A program made the position numbers and the translations under genes. Positions 7,410 through 15,090 of a DNA stretch of 17,791 nucleotides are shown piece by piece. The stretch spans positions 1-17,791 of the forward strand of contig DATCDR010000015.1 of NCBI GenBank assembly GCA_036510575.1, in the 5' to 3' direction. Position 1 is the stretch's first letter. The number at the start of each line of letters is the position of its first letter. Origin of the DNA: DATCDR01 sp036510575. GTDB taxonomy: Bacteria; Actinomycetota; Acidimicrobiia; Acidimicrobiales; Bog-793. The notes under the pieces were generated by a model that ran no database searches, was not told the DNA's origin, and saw nothing but the letters and a program-made list of their open reading frames with translations.

Positions 7410-7706
7410 GTCTTCGACAACTACGACCCGGCTCGAATCTACGAGCCTCACCTCGGGACGGTCATTTCCTCGCTCCAGCTCACCACCAACTACCAAGTCG
7501 CGAAGCCGATGAGCTAACCAGAACCAGGGCGAAGACGTCATCATCGACGGCTCGGTCTCGAACCTCCGGCGAAAGAGATCTTCGGCGGATAGACGCCCCG
7601 AGGCCGTACATCCGCACCGTGCCGCAGCCAAGCGAGCGGACGAGCTCGCCAGGGCGTCGCGGCCAACCTACAGTCGAGACGATCCGCAACCAGGAGGCTG
7701 ATGTAT

Positions 7707-8039
7707 ATGGACGAAGCTCGAGCGAAAATCCTGCTCGACGAGGAGCGGGCTCGCATTCAAGCGCTGCTGCAGGAGACAACTGCGGCGGCTGCGAACGACC
7801 GGGCCGGTGCTAACGAGGATGGGGACATGAGTGATCCTGCGGAGTCCCTCATCTCGGAGGGCACCGACGACGCGGTCGCTGCGGAACTGGCGCTTCGCTT
7901 AGAAGCACTCGACCGCGCGGAGGAGCGCCTACGTGCCGGCACGTTCGGACGCTCAACCCGTAGCGGCACCGTCATTCCCGACGATCGCCTCGAAGCAGAT
8001 CCCGCCGTCGAGCTCACTGTGGCTGAGGCCGCGGAGTAA
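7707..8039 (+). CDS. TraR/DksA-family protein with degenerate, cysteine-free zinc finger
   Basis: A 110-residue protein with the TraR/DksA layout: an N-terminal helix rich in Glu/Arg, an acidic segment DGDMSDPAESLISEGTDD (38-55), a second helix ending ALDRAEERLRAGTFG, then the zinc-finger region. DksA/TraR proteins act in the secondary channel of RNA polymerase. The C-terminus keeps the family frame (GTFGRSTRSG, then IPDDRLEADP), but the four cysteines of CxxCG and CxxC are replaced by Ser83, Ser86, Thr104 and Glu107, so it should not bind zinc there. I chose the ATG at 7707 because GGAGG (7693-7697) is 9 bases away; the ATG at 7701 would leave only three. It follows lon on the same strand but beyond hairpins, so it is probably its own unit. 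The family call is good; binding to RNA polymerase is inference. Confidence 0.85.
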   Translation: MDEARAKILLDEERARIQALLQETTAAAANDRAGANEDGDMSDPAESLISEGTDDAVAAELALRLEALDRAEERLRAGTFGRSTRSGTVIPDDRLEADPAVELTVAEAAE

Positions 8040-8076
8040 GAGTGACGCCGCTCGCCCCTTGAGCTCTCACTTGGCC

Positions 8077-8337
8077 TCAGATCGAACGCAAAATCCCGTC
8101 CGGGCTGACGCGCGCTTCCCACTCCGCATACTCGACCATCACGCCACCTTCGACTGATTCACTTCCAAAGCACGCGGTGTCCAGGGAGGAGTCCTCTCCG
8201 AGGTCATAGTCAGGCACGTAGACGTTTACGGTCGGCCGGACGACGTCGTCTTTGGTCCACAAAGTGAAGATCCGTGTCTCTGGAAGATCACCGCGATATC
8301 TGACGTAGCCGTCCAGGATTCGCCTACAGCCGTCCAT
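8077..8337 (-). CDS. Hypothetical protein, 86 residues
   Basis: I do not recognise this protein. From the ATG at 8337 it has 86 residues; AAGGGGG lies five bases upstream on the minus strand, which favours this start over an in-frame ATG at 8400 that would add 21 residues. Codon use looks coding, with many G/C-ending codons, and there is no competing frame. The sequence is acidic, with Asp/Glu clusters (YVPDYDLGEDSSLD, MVEYAEWEARV) and two Cys (Cys4 and one in TACFGS). There is no signal peptide or membrane segment. It converges on the TraR/DksA-like gene with a 37-bp gap. Its function is unknown. Confidence 0.6.
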   Translation of the reverse strand: MDGCRRILDGYVRYRGDLPETRIFTLWTKDDVVRPTVNVYVPDYDLGEDSSLDTACFGSESVEGGVMVEYAEWEARVSPDGILRSI

Positions 8338-8665
8338 GGAAGCCCCCTTGCAAGGTGAGCGCCAATAAGAGACATACCCGGTAGCGGCGAATTTAGGCAC
8401 TCATGCGGTGCGCACGTGCCTGAGTCGCGTTCGTCAGGGCTGAGTCCGGCTGCGACAAGACCGCTACCGGTCACCCGCCATGGAGTGCTGTCGCGCTTGG
8501 ACAGCGAGCAGGGTCGCGGGTTCGTCAGCTCCCCTTACAGGCCATCTACATGGGTCGAAGCCGCCGGAGTGCTGCTCGCAACCCGACTGAATGAATCCGC
8601 GATCGAACACCTGGCCGCTGCTCACAACCTGTTGGTGAACGGGCGCGGTCACCCGGATCCGTGTT
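8338..8665. other. Intergenic region upstream of the orphan gene
   Basis: About 328 bp between the orphan gene start and the end of the MDR oxidoreductase. A plus-strand frame starting at 8416 is open here, but it runs on antisense into the MDR gene and its continuation is Arg/Ser-rich. Its first part (HGVLSRLDSEQGRGFVSS) faintly recalls a cold-shock strand, too weakly to call a gene. GCCAATA occurs at 8361-8367. Confidence 0.45.
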
Positions 8666-9586
8666 CTAAGGGATCAGGACGATCTTGCCGCGGGTGTGCC
8701 GCTCCTCGAGCTCCGCGTAGGCGTCGCGTACCTTTTCGAGCGGGTACGTCTTCGCGATCGGGATCTCGATTTTCCCGGAGGCGACTAAACCGGCCATCTC
8801 GGCGAGCACTTCTGTCGTCGAAGCGTCCCCGCTTCCCTCGACCTTCGCCCCGATCTCTAGTGCTCGCTCACGCGAGATGATCGTCTCGATGCGGTCAGGC
8901 GGGACTCCGAGGTCGACCGCGAGATCGAGGTACTGCGGCCCGAACAGATCGATGAATGCGTCGATCTCCCTCGGCGCAGCGGCCCGCAGCTTGGCGGCGA
9001 GTCCGTCACCGTAAGCGACGGGGATGACGCCATGGGCCCGTAACCAGTCATGGTTGCTCTCAGACGCGATACCGAGCACGATCGCGCCCTTGGTCGCGAG
9101 CAGTTGGACGACGACGGCTCCGACTCCACCTGCCGCGGCCGATACCACGACGACGTCGCCCTCGCCAGCCTCGACAGCTCGTACCGCGGCGTAGGCCGTG
9201 CACCCGACTACGTACATCGAGCCGGCGACCTCCCAACTCAGCTGCGGCGGCTTACGGATCAGCTGGGTGACCGGAACTGCGACATACTCGGCGTGACTCG
9301 AGCGTCGCCACGACCAGCCAAGAACCTCGTCCCCAAGCGCGAAGTCGGTGACCGCGTCACCGACAGCAGTAATGACTCCGGCTAGGTCGCTGCCCTCACC
9401 GGACGGGAACGTCGCAGGGAACCGTGCGGCCAGCGCTCCGGAGCGAATCGACGCCTCGCCTGGGTTGATCCCAGCAGCGCGCACCTCGACGACGACCTCA
9501 TCAACTGCCGGCGACGGAACCTCGACGTCAGCTACATAGAGGACGTCCCGGTCCCCATAGTGATCGAATTGCACTGCTCGAGCCAT
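8666..9586 (-). CDS. Zinc-independent MDR oxidoreductase (quinone oxidoreductase-like)
   Basis: A 306-residue medium-chain dehydrogenase/reductase of the quinone oxidoreductase/zeta-crystallin group, expected to use NADPH to reduce quinones or alpha,beta-unsaturated carbonyls. The N-terminal GroES-like domain has AAGINPGEASIRSG (38-50) and FPSGEGSDLAGVITAVGD (60-77). The NADP-binding loop SAAAGGVGAVVVQLL is at 149-163. The C-terminus (YPLEKVRDAYAELEERHTRGKIVL) is typical. The structural and catalytic zinc cysteines and the GHE motif of alcohol dehydrogenases are absent. The start at 9586 has AAGGAGA eight bases upstream. It is the last of four co-directional genes, 146 bp after the transporter; the spacer has short inverted repeats (GTTTGC/GCAAAC at 9655-9680), so it may have its own promoter. 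The substrate is unknown. Confidence 0.92.
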   Translation of the reverse strand: MARAVQFDHYGDRDVLYVADVEVPSPAVDEVVVEVRAAGINPGEASIRSGALAARFPATFPSGEGSDLAGVITAVGDAVTDFALGDEVLGWSWRRSSHAEYVAVPVTQLIRKPPQLSWEVAGSMYVVGCTAYAAVRAVEAGEGDVVVVSAAAGGVGAVVVQLLATKGAIVLGIASESNHDWLRAHGVIPVAYGDGLAAKLRAAAPREIDAFIDLFGPQYLDLAVDLGVPPDRIETIISRERALEIGAKVEGSGDASTTEVLAEMAGLVASGKIEIPIAKTYPLEKVRDAYAELEERHTRGKIVLIP

Positions 9587-9732
9587 GACGTCTCCTTCTC
9601 GTTTCGGTTCTTCCCGCAGTGTCGGTATAGCCAGATGTCGCACCGACCGATCGCGTTTGCCGACCGGCGAGATCGCAAACACTTACCAAGAGGCGCTCTG
9701 CGATCGCGGAGGATTCCCGTCGACTCAAGAGA

Positions 9733-11394
9733 TCACTCCGGGCACTCCTTCGACCTCGCCGTCGATCGCGCGATCAGAGCGATTTCACCGGTATCGCCTC
9801 GTCGCTCAAGGGAGGGTAGATCTTTCAATGTGAGTCCGGGGCTCTGCGGAGCGAGCGACGAATCATCTGACGCATCCCCCGGTTGAGTCACGATCGCCAC
9901 CTGCTCCGTCGTCGGGGTGCGGAGCAGCTCGCGGGAGCCCTCGAGCACCGCGGTATCTGGAGTCGGGTTCCTTAGTGTGAGGAGCGTGAGGCCTGCAGCA
10001 ATAAGTGGCAGGCACAAAGTTACGAGGAACGCCACATGGATTCCATGCGTTCCACCTGCAACGCCACCGCCGCCAGATCGTGTTGCTGCAGCAGCCACGG
10101 TAGCGATAGCGGCGAGCCCAGTGGCACCACCGAGCTGCAAGGACATGTTGAAAAGCCCCGCCGCGATCCCCTGGTCCTCGCGTCGGACTCCCGCAGTCGC
10201 GGACAGCGCGATCGGCACGATGACGAGCCCTTGACCAAACGAGCGGATGAGGAGCGGGACGGCAAGCGTCGCGAAGAAACTCTGGTGCGCCGGTAGCTGG
10301 GTCATCCAAGCCGTGCCGACAGCGACGAGGCAGAAGCCGATGAAGATGATTCGCCGCGGGCCGAGGCGCCCGACTAGTCGGCTCGCAACTCGGGCACCCA
10401 CTCCGAAGCCGAGCGGCATCGGGAGTGTCGAGAGCCCAGCACGTAGTGGCGAGAATCCCCAGACCTGCTGCATGAAAAGTGGCGCCAGAAAGCCCGTCGT
10501 CGCGCCTGCGGACTGCTGGAAGATCGCGAGCACGTTCGCAACGGCTGACCGCCGTCGGAGCAGGCCAAGCGGTAACAGCGGCTCTTTCGTGCGTCGCTCG
10601 ATCAGGTAGAACACCACGAGCAGCACCGGCGCGGCGATGAATGCCGCGAGCGTGGCCGTCGAGGTCCAGCTCGTCGACTGCGCTTCGCCGAGTCCGTAAA
10701 TGACAAGCCCGAGGCCAAGCGTGACCGTGACGGCGCCTGGTACGTCGAGGCGCCGACGAGGTGCGGCATCAGGGAGCGTGTTTGGAAGCACGATCGCTGC
10801 GCCGGTGACGACGAGCGCGGCAACGGGCACGTTTACGAAGAAGATCCACCGCCATCCGAGAAGGGAGGTGATGACGCCGCCGAGGAGCAAGCCGACGAGC
10901 CCACCGATCGATCCGGTAACTGCCCACATGCCGTAGGCACGTTGGCGAGGTCGTCCCTCGGGAAAGCTCACGGCAAGCAGTGAGAGCACCGTTGGCGACA
11001 CCAAGGCAGCGCACAGACCCTGTGCCGCGCGTGAGGCGATCAGCTCGGTGGGATTCTGCGAACAACCGGCGCAAAGCGACGTCACCGCGAAGCCGATGAC
11101 GCCCCACATGAAAAGGCGCCGGCGACCAAATAGGTCAGCCATCCTTCCGCCAAGTAGTAAGAAACCCCCAAAGGTCAGTGCATACGCGGTGATCGTCCAC
11201 TGCAGGTTGCCCGAGTTGAAGTGGAGCGCCCGTTCGATAGTCGCATTCGCGATGTTGACGACATTGATATCGATCGCCAACACGAGCTGCGCGGAACACA
11301 TGATCGCTAGCAGCAGGCCGCCGAAACGGGGGCCGCGGGAAGATTCGTCAGCGTCGGCGGGCGTCATCGAATCCTGCCGTGCTGCACGCTCCAT
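9733..11394 (-). CDS. MFS transporter, DHA2 family (EmrB/QacA type, 14 TM)
   Basis: A 553-residue drug:H+ antiporter-2 family exporter, expected in the cytoplasmic membrane with 14 helices. Visible signatures are IDINVVNIA in TM1 (the family's D-x-x-x-V-x-x-A motif D1), GGRMADLFGRRRLF (motif A) in the loop after TM2, and GSIGGLVGLLLGGVITSLLGWRWIFF (split here around the motif C glycines) in TM5. A second half follows, with RRIIFIGF and a long hydrophobic repeat. The cytoplasmic tail of roughly 80 residues (from about 472) is polar and unusually long. The start is the ATG at 11394 with GGTGA upstream; Met10 is an alternative. It sits downstream of the MetE-like gene (170 bp) and upstream of the MDR gene, consistent with export of a toxic substrate or product of the cluster. 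The substrate cannot be inferred. Confidence 0.95.
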   Translation of the reverse strand: MERAARQDSMTPADADESSRGPRFGGLLLAIMCSAQLVLAIDINVVNIANATIERALHFNSGNLQWTITAYALTFGGFLLLGGRMADLFGRRRLFMWGVIGFAVTSLCAGCSQNPTELIASRAAQGLCAALVSPTVLSLLAVSFPEGRPRQRAYGMWAVTGSIGGLVGLLLGGVITSLLGWRWIFFVNVPVAALVVTGAAIVLPNTLPDAAPRRRLDVPGAVTVTLGLGLVIYGLGEAQSTSWTSTATLAAFIAAPVLLVVFYLIERRTKEPLLPLGLLRRRSAVANVLAIFQQSAGATTGFLAPLFMQQVWGFSPLRAGLSTLPMPLGFGVGARVASRLVGRLGPRRIIFIGFCLVAVGTAWMTQLPAHQSFFATLAVPLLIRSFGQGLVIVPIALSATAGVRREDQGIAAGLFNMSLQLGGATGLAAIATVAAAATRSGGGGVAGGTHGIHVAFLVTLCLPLIAAGLTLLTLRNPTPDTAVLEGSRELLRTPTTEQVAIVTQPGDASDDSSLAPQSPGLTLKDLPSLERRGDTGEIALIARSTARSKECPE

Positions 11395-11564
11395 CGTTCA
11401 CCGGGGTAGGGGTGCGAGCGCCTAGGGCCCTTGCCGAGGTAGTTCCCGCGACGCTTACCGCGATCCCCCGGTCGCTCCGAGGCCGTGCTCCAAAAACGCT
11501 TCGAGGGACTGGGCCCCGAAAGGTCCTCTCGGTCGCTCCGTCCTCGTTTTGCCCGGAGTACGCA

Positions 11565-12719
11565 TTACTTCTGCCAGAGTTTCTTGGTCGCGAGTCGCGC
11601 TCCTTCCGCAAGCGCGGCAAGCTTGGCCCAGCAGACCTCTCCCGGACGGACGCGGGCCATACCGCAGTCGGTTCCCGCGATGACGTTTTCTCGTCCCACG
11701 CAGCCGGCGTAGAGCTCGATCCGCCACGCCACGAGCTCTGGGTGCTCAACGTGATCGGTCACGTGACTCACCACGCCGGGCATGAGCAGTTTCCCCTCAG
11801 GCAGCCGAACGTCCTCCCAGACCCTCCACTCGTGCTCATGCCGAGCGTTCGCGGCCTCGACGGAGTAACACTGCGCCTTCACCTTCAACATGACGTCCAC
11901 GATCTCGGTGAGCGGGATGTCGTTGACGTGCGGCCCTCGCAGCGAACCCCAGCAGGTGTGGAATCGCACGAGCTCCTCGGGGATGTCCCGTAGTGCGTGG
12001 TTGAGCGCCTCGATCCGCAGCTCGGCGTATTTTCGATAGTCGGCGAACTCCATGCTCGGAAACATCTGCCAACCGTCTGCAAGGTCAGGATCGTCGATCT
12101 GAATAATGATCCCTGCGTCGGCGATGGGCTTGTACTCGTCGTGCAACATGTCGGCGATCGCGAAGAGAAAGCTCTCGTCATCTGGGTAGAACTTGTTCCA
12201 GAGCCAGTGCTCGATGTTCCCCGGTGAGACGACGGGCAGGTAAGGCTCTACGTCGAAGCCGACGACCGCACTATTTAGCCGCGCGATATCAGCAGCTATC
12301 GTCGCTCCTCCGGTGTAGCTAAGCGGCCCCACACAGAAGTACGGATTCGGGCCGAAACCACCACCACCTCCGGTAGCAACCGAGGACGAGGGATAGTACG
12401 TGGGGAACAGCATCGCGTCTCGTTCGTTCATGCGAAGATGCGGTTCGACCTCGCCAGGCTGAACCAGACGTCGCTCGATGCCCGACATGCGGCTTGGGGC
12501 ATACAGCTGAAAACCGCCCCGCTTGGAGAATTCGCCGTCGTTCACAACGTCGAGCCCAACCTCGACCTGGGTCGCGACGACTTCCCTCACCGCGGCCGGC
12601 AGCTCGTCCTCGTAGGCGCCTTCCCCTTCGGCGCCGGCGTCAAAATGCTGCTGAAGACGTGCAGGCCGCGGCAACGTCCCTGCGTTTGACGAGAGAATGT
12701 GATCGGTACTTGCCCTCAT
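11565..12719 (-). CDS. MetE-like (cobalamin-independent methionine synthase II family) zinc methyltransferase
   Basis: A 384-residue single-barrel relative of the C-terminal half of MetE. The four zinc ligands of the family all have counterparts: His254 and Cys256 in HTCWG, Glu288 in SVEAANARHEHEW and Cys352 in AGTDCGM. IQIDDPDL (206-212) matches the MetE substrate-binding IDEPAL segment. The N-terminal SSNAGTLPRPARLQ corresponds to the usual THVGSLPRP. This half-length group includes archaeal-type methyltransferases and epoxyalkane:coenzyme M transferase, so the methyl or alkyl acceptor is open; true methionine synthesis is doubtful because the full N-terminal barrel is absent and the neighbours are catabolic. 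The start at 12719 has GGGGAGG upstream. It lies 259 bp after the FAD monooxygenase, past two hairpins. A weak bulged stem (11502-11509 with 11523-11531) follows the gene. Confidence 0.88.
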   Translation of the reverse strand: MRASTDHILSSNAGTLPRPARLQQHFDAGAEGEGAYEDELPAAVREVVATQVEVGLDVVNDGEFSKRGGFQLYAPSRMSGIERRLVQPGEVEPHLRMNERDAMLFPTYYPSSSVATGGGGGFGPNPYFCVGPLSYTGGATIAADIARLNSAVVGFDVEPYLPVVSPGNIEHWLWNKFYPDDESFLFAIADMLHDEYKPIADAGIIIQIDDPDLADGWQMFPSMEFADYRKYAELRIEALNHALRDIPEELVRFHTCWGSLRGPHVNDIPLTEIVDVMLKVKAQCYSVEAANARHEHEWRVWEDVRLPEGKLLMPGVVSHVTDHVEHPELVAWRIELYAGCVGRENVIAGTDCGMARVRPGEVCWAKLAALAEGARLATKKLWQK

Positions 12720-12921
12720 TTAAGGCCTCCCCCACGTCGGTTCGACGTGCCACCTGGATCCTATTTGTTCCGCAGCAGATAGCTCGAAAACTACTGACGC
12801 TCGAGCGAGCCGTATCTCGCGAAACGTCGAGTTCCGACCTGAAAGGCCGCCTACGCCTCGGCCGCTTGCGCTTGAAGATTGACGCTCCGCGCCCGTCCGG
12901 AAGGGGCTTTTCGCCGGGCTT

Positions 12922-12937
12922 CTCGCCCTGGGGCGAG
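12922..12937 (-). terminator. Hairpin B downstream of the FAD monooxygenase
   Basis: CTCGCCC (12922-12928) and GGGCGAG (12931-12937) are perfect 7-base arms; sterically this folds as 6 bp with a 4-base loop. It lies 42 bp after the monooxygenase stop, directly next to a second hairpin. No U-tract follows on the minus strand. Confidence 0.4.
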
Positions 12938-12956
12938 TCGCTGCTTAGCGCAGCGA
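12938..12956 (-). terminator. Hairpin A downstream of the FAD monooxygenase
   Basis: TCGCTGC (12938-12944) and GCAGCGA (12950-12956) form a perfect 7-bp stem with a 5-base loop, 22 bp after the monooxygenase stop and immediately adjacent to the other hairpin. Together they may end or attenuate the monooxygenase transcript before the MetE-like gene. Confidence 0.45.
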
Positions 12957-12978
12957 ACTCAGGAGGCGCCCGTCGCGC

Positions 12979-14778
12979 TCAGTCACGGTGATACGACGGC
13001 TGCAAGCCGTATACAGGAGTCGGAATCTCCTCGTACCTGGCCTTCAATTGCAGCGACAAATACTGTGAGTAGAACCGCGATTGCTGCAGGTTGCCCCCGT
13101 GAAACCAGAGCCCATCTTGTTGTGTCGGCTTCCACATGTTGCGCTGTTCGCCCTCCCATGGGCCAGGATCCTTGGGCGTGTCCGATCCGAAGCCCCAAAC
13201 CTTGCCTACCTTGTCGGCGACCTCTTGGCTGACGAGATCGGCCACCCAACCATTCATAGAGCCGTATCCCGTCGCGTAGACGATGACATCTGCTGCGAGC
13301 TCCACGCCGTTGTCGAGCACCAAGCCATCGCGCGTGATCTCCACGACCTGACCTGCCACGAGCTTGATCCTGCCGTCTATCACCAGTTGAGATGCACCTA
13401 CGTCGATGTAGTAACCCGAGCCACGCCGGAGATACTTCATAGCTAGACCCGTCCCGTCCGGACCGAAATCAAGCTGGAATCCAGCGGTCTCCAAATCGCT
13501 GTAAAACCCGGCGTCCATCTCACGAATCTTGTCCCAGAGCGGCTTTTGCGCCTGGGCGAGAATCCGGTAGGGCATCGATGCGCCAATGAGATCCGCCTTG
13601 GCGGCAGTAACGCCCTTTTGAACCGCTTGCTCCGAGTAGCTGTCGCCAAAGACAACGCTCATCAGCGTCTCCGAACGCGCCACGGTTGTACTCGATCGCT
13701 GCACCATGGTGACGTCAACACCCGACTCATAGAGGGCGGCACAGATGTCATGAGCGGAGTTGTTCGAACCGATAACCACAACTTTCTTGCCCTTGTAGGG
13801 ATCAGGCCCCGGGTGCCGTGAAGAGTGGTGCTGCTCGCCGGCGAACGTGTCGGCGCCCTTTAGCTGCGGGATGTTCGGTTTTCCTGACATCCCGGTCGCG
13901 AAGATGAGGTGCTTGGGTCGAAGCGTGATCTCTTCGCCGTCTTTCTCGACGACGACCGACCACTCCTTTGCTGACTCGTCGTATATGGCCTGCTTGGCAG
14001 TCGTGCTCGACCAGTAGTTGAGCTCCATGACCTTCGTGTACATCTCCAGCCAATCGCCGATCTTGTCCTTTGGAGAAAAGACCGGCCAGTTGTCCGGGAA
14101 GTCGATGTACGGCAAGTGGTCGTACCAAACTGGGTCGTGCAAACACAGCGATTTGTAGCGCTTGCGCCAGGAGTCTCCGGCCCGCTCATTTCGCTCGACG
14201 ATGATCGTCGGTACGCCCAGTTGTCGAAGGCGCGCACCGAGCGCGATGCCCGCTTGACCGCCACCGATGATGACGGTGTAGGGCTGAACCGCCACACCGA
14301 GCTCCACCGCCTCCTGGTCTCGCAGTTCCTTCCAGGTCTTCCCGCCTACGTGTACGCCGTGTGGTGCCCCGAGCGGTCGGGTGAATCCGGTTGCTTCTTC
14401 GTGCCCCTTCAGCTCGATCATCGTCGTCATGAGGGTCCAGAGCTTGCCGTCCAGCAGACGCATGAAGCCGTAACCCCGGGCGAGATCGGTTTCGAACGAG
14501 ATCCATGCCTCTACGACGGCGCCGGATTCGACTGACGCCTTCTCCTCGACGACACGCCAGTTGTACGGAGCGACGCGCGCTAGGCACGACGTCAGCATGT
14601 CTCGAACTTGATCCCGCCCCTCCAGCGTCTTGATATTCCAGGTAAAAGCGATGAAATCGCGCCAGTAACACACGTCCGCGAAGTGCTCAACAACGGCTTC
14701 CACGTCCTTGGCCGACAGCGCAGCTTCAAAGGACGCGAGAAACGTCTGCGTACTCGATGTGACAGCCGTATCGGGAAT
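12979..14778 (-). CDS. SnoaL-like domain fused to FAD-dependent monooxygenase (FMO/Baeyer-Villiger-like)
   Basis: An N-terminal NTF2/SnoaL-like domain (YWRDFIAFTWNIKTLEGRD, APYNWR) precedes a two-dinucleotide-fold flavoprotein. The first Rossmann motif IIGGGQAGIALG starts near residue 170 and the second, VVIGSNNSAHD, near 334 (599-residue numbering). FAGEQHHSS before the second fold resembles the FMO fingerprint FxGxxxH, and CLHDPVWYDHLPYIDFPDNW and ATGYGS are typical of this group. Such enzymes oxygenate ketones, amines or sulfur using NADPH and O2. The nearest standard start is GTG at 14703, giving 574 residues, but the frame upstream still encodes FLASFEAALSAKDVEAVVEHF, which belongs to the SnoaL domain. 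An ATT at 14776-14778, six bases after GGAGGG, gives 599 residues, the usual length; no ATG/GTG/TTG lies between it and the in-frame stop. It is the first of four minus-strand genes and diverges from a VOC gene. Confidence 0.93.
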   Translation of the reverse strand: MPDTAVTSSTQTFLASFEAALSAKDVEAVVEHFADVCYWRDFIAFTWNIKTLEGRDQVRDMLTSCLARVAPYNWRVVEEKASVESGAVVEAWISFETDLARGYGFMRLLDGKLWTLMTTMIELKGHEEATGFTRPLGAPHGVHVGGKTWKELRDQEAVELGVAVQPYTVIIGGGQAGIALGARLRQLGVPTIIVERNERAGDSWRKRYKSLCLHDPVWYDHLPYIDFPDNWPVFSPKDKIGDWLEMYTKVMELNYWSSTTAKQAIYDESAKEWSVVVEKDGEEITLRPKHLIFATGMSGKPNIPQLKGADTFAGEQHHSSRHPGPDPYKGKKVVVIGSNNSAHDICAALYESGVDVTMVQRSSTTVARSETLMSVVFGDSYSEQAVQKGVTAAKADLIGASMPYRILAQAQKPLWDKIREMDAGFYSDLETAGFQLDFGPDGTGLAMKYLRRGSGYYIDVGASQLVIDGRIKLVAGQVVEITRDGLVLDNGVELAADVIVYATGYGSMNGWVADLVSQEVADKVGKVWGFGSDTPKDPGPWEGEQRNMWKPTQQDGLWFHGGNLQQSRFYSQYLSLQLKARYEEIPTPVYGLQPSYHRD

Positions 14779-15090
14779 CGGAGTCCCTCCAGTGGTTTCG
14801 GATCCACGCGTACCTTATCCCTGGCCCCAGCCCACCTCTACAACGTGCCGCAGCCCTGAGGGGACTCGACTACCTGCCGCGGCCGCACCGTGCCCGGCCG
14901 CGATGCGCGCAATCAGGGCCCGCGTCTCACTACCCCTGAAGGGCACGCCGGCACCATCCTGTACGGCTCGGGGCGAACCACAAGACACTGTGAGCTGGCG
15001 CGACTCCACGAACCTCATCCGGCAGAATTCGGGCCCTTCCAGGTCACTAATGTCTTTGACAAATGGACTCGATACGAAGAGACCCTGCAA
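14779..15090. other. Divergent spacer between FAD monooxygenase and VOC gene
   Basis: About 312 bp, with the monooxygenase ribosome binding site at the left end. The VOC frame stays open back to a GTG at 14890, but that part translates to low-complexity polar sequence unlike any VOC N-terminus. I could not assign a promoter or operator for either gene. Confidence 0.4.
14785..14790 (-). promoter_or_regulatory. Shine-Dalgarno GGAGGG that sets an ATT start
   Basis: On the minus strand GGAGGG is followed after six bases (ACTCCG) by the in-frame ATT at 14776-14778. It is the only strong ribosome binding site in the open stretch above GTG 14703, and it supports ATT initiation of the FAD monooxygenase. 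Confidence 0.5.

Larger units (their letters stand above)
7289..7706. other. Intergenic region between lon and the TraR/DksA-like gene
   Basis: About 418 bp without a convincing gene. It contains the two hairpins described separately and a further GCCGATGAG at 7505-7513 that repeats part of the second hairpin. The rest gives Arg/Ser-rich translations with no recognisable family. GGAGG at 7693-7697 belongs to the next gene. Confidence 0.55.

Noticed and set aside
8416..8880. Plus-strand frame with a faint cold-shock-like start
   Set aside because: It runs antisense into the MDR oxidoreductase and turns into Arg/Ser-rich sequence; the resemblance covers only about 20 residues.
14890..15090. 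Upstream extension of the epimerase-like VOC protein to GTG 14890
   Set aside because: The 67 added residues lack VOC character; kept only as an alternative start.
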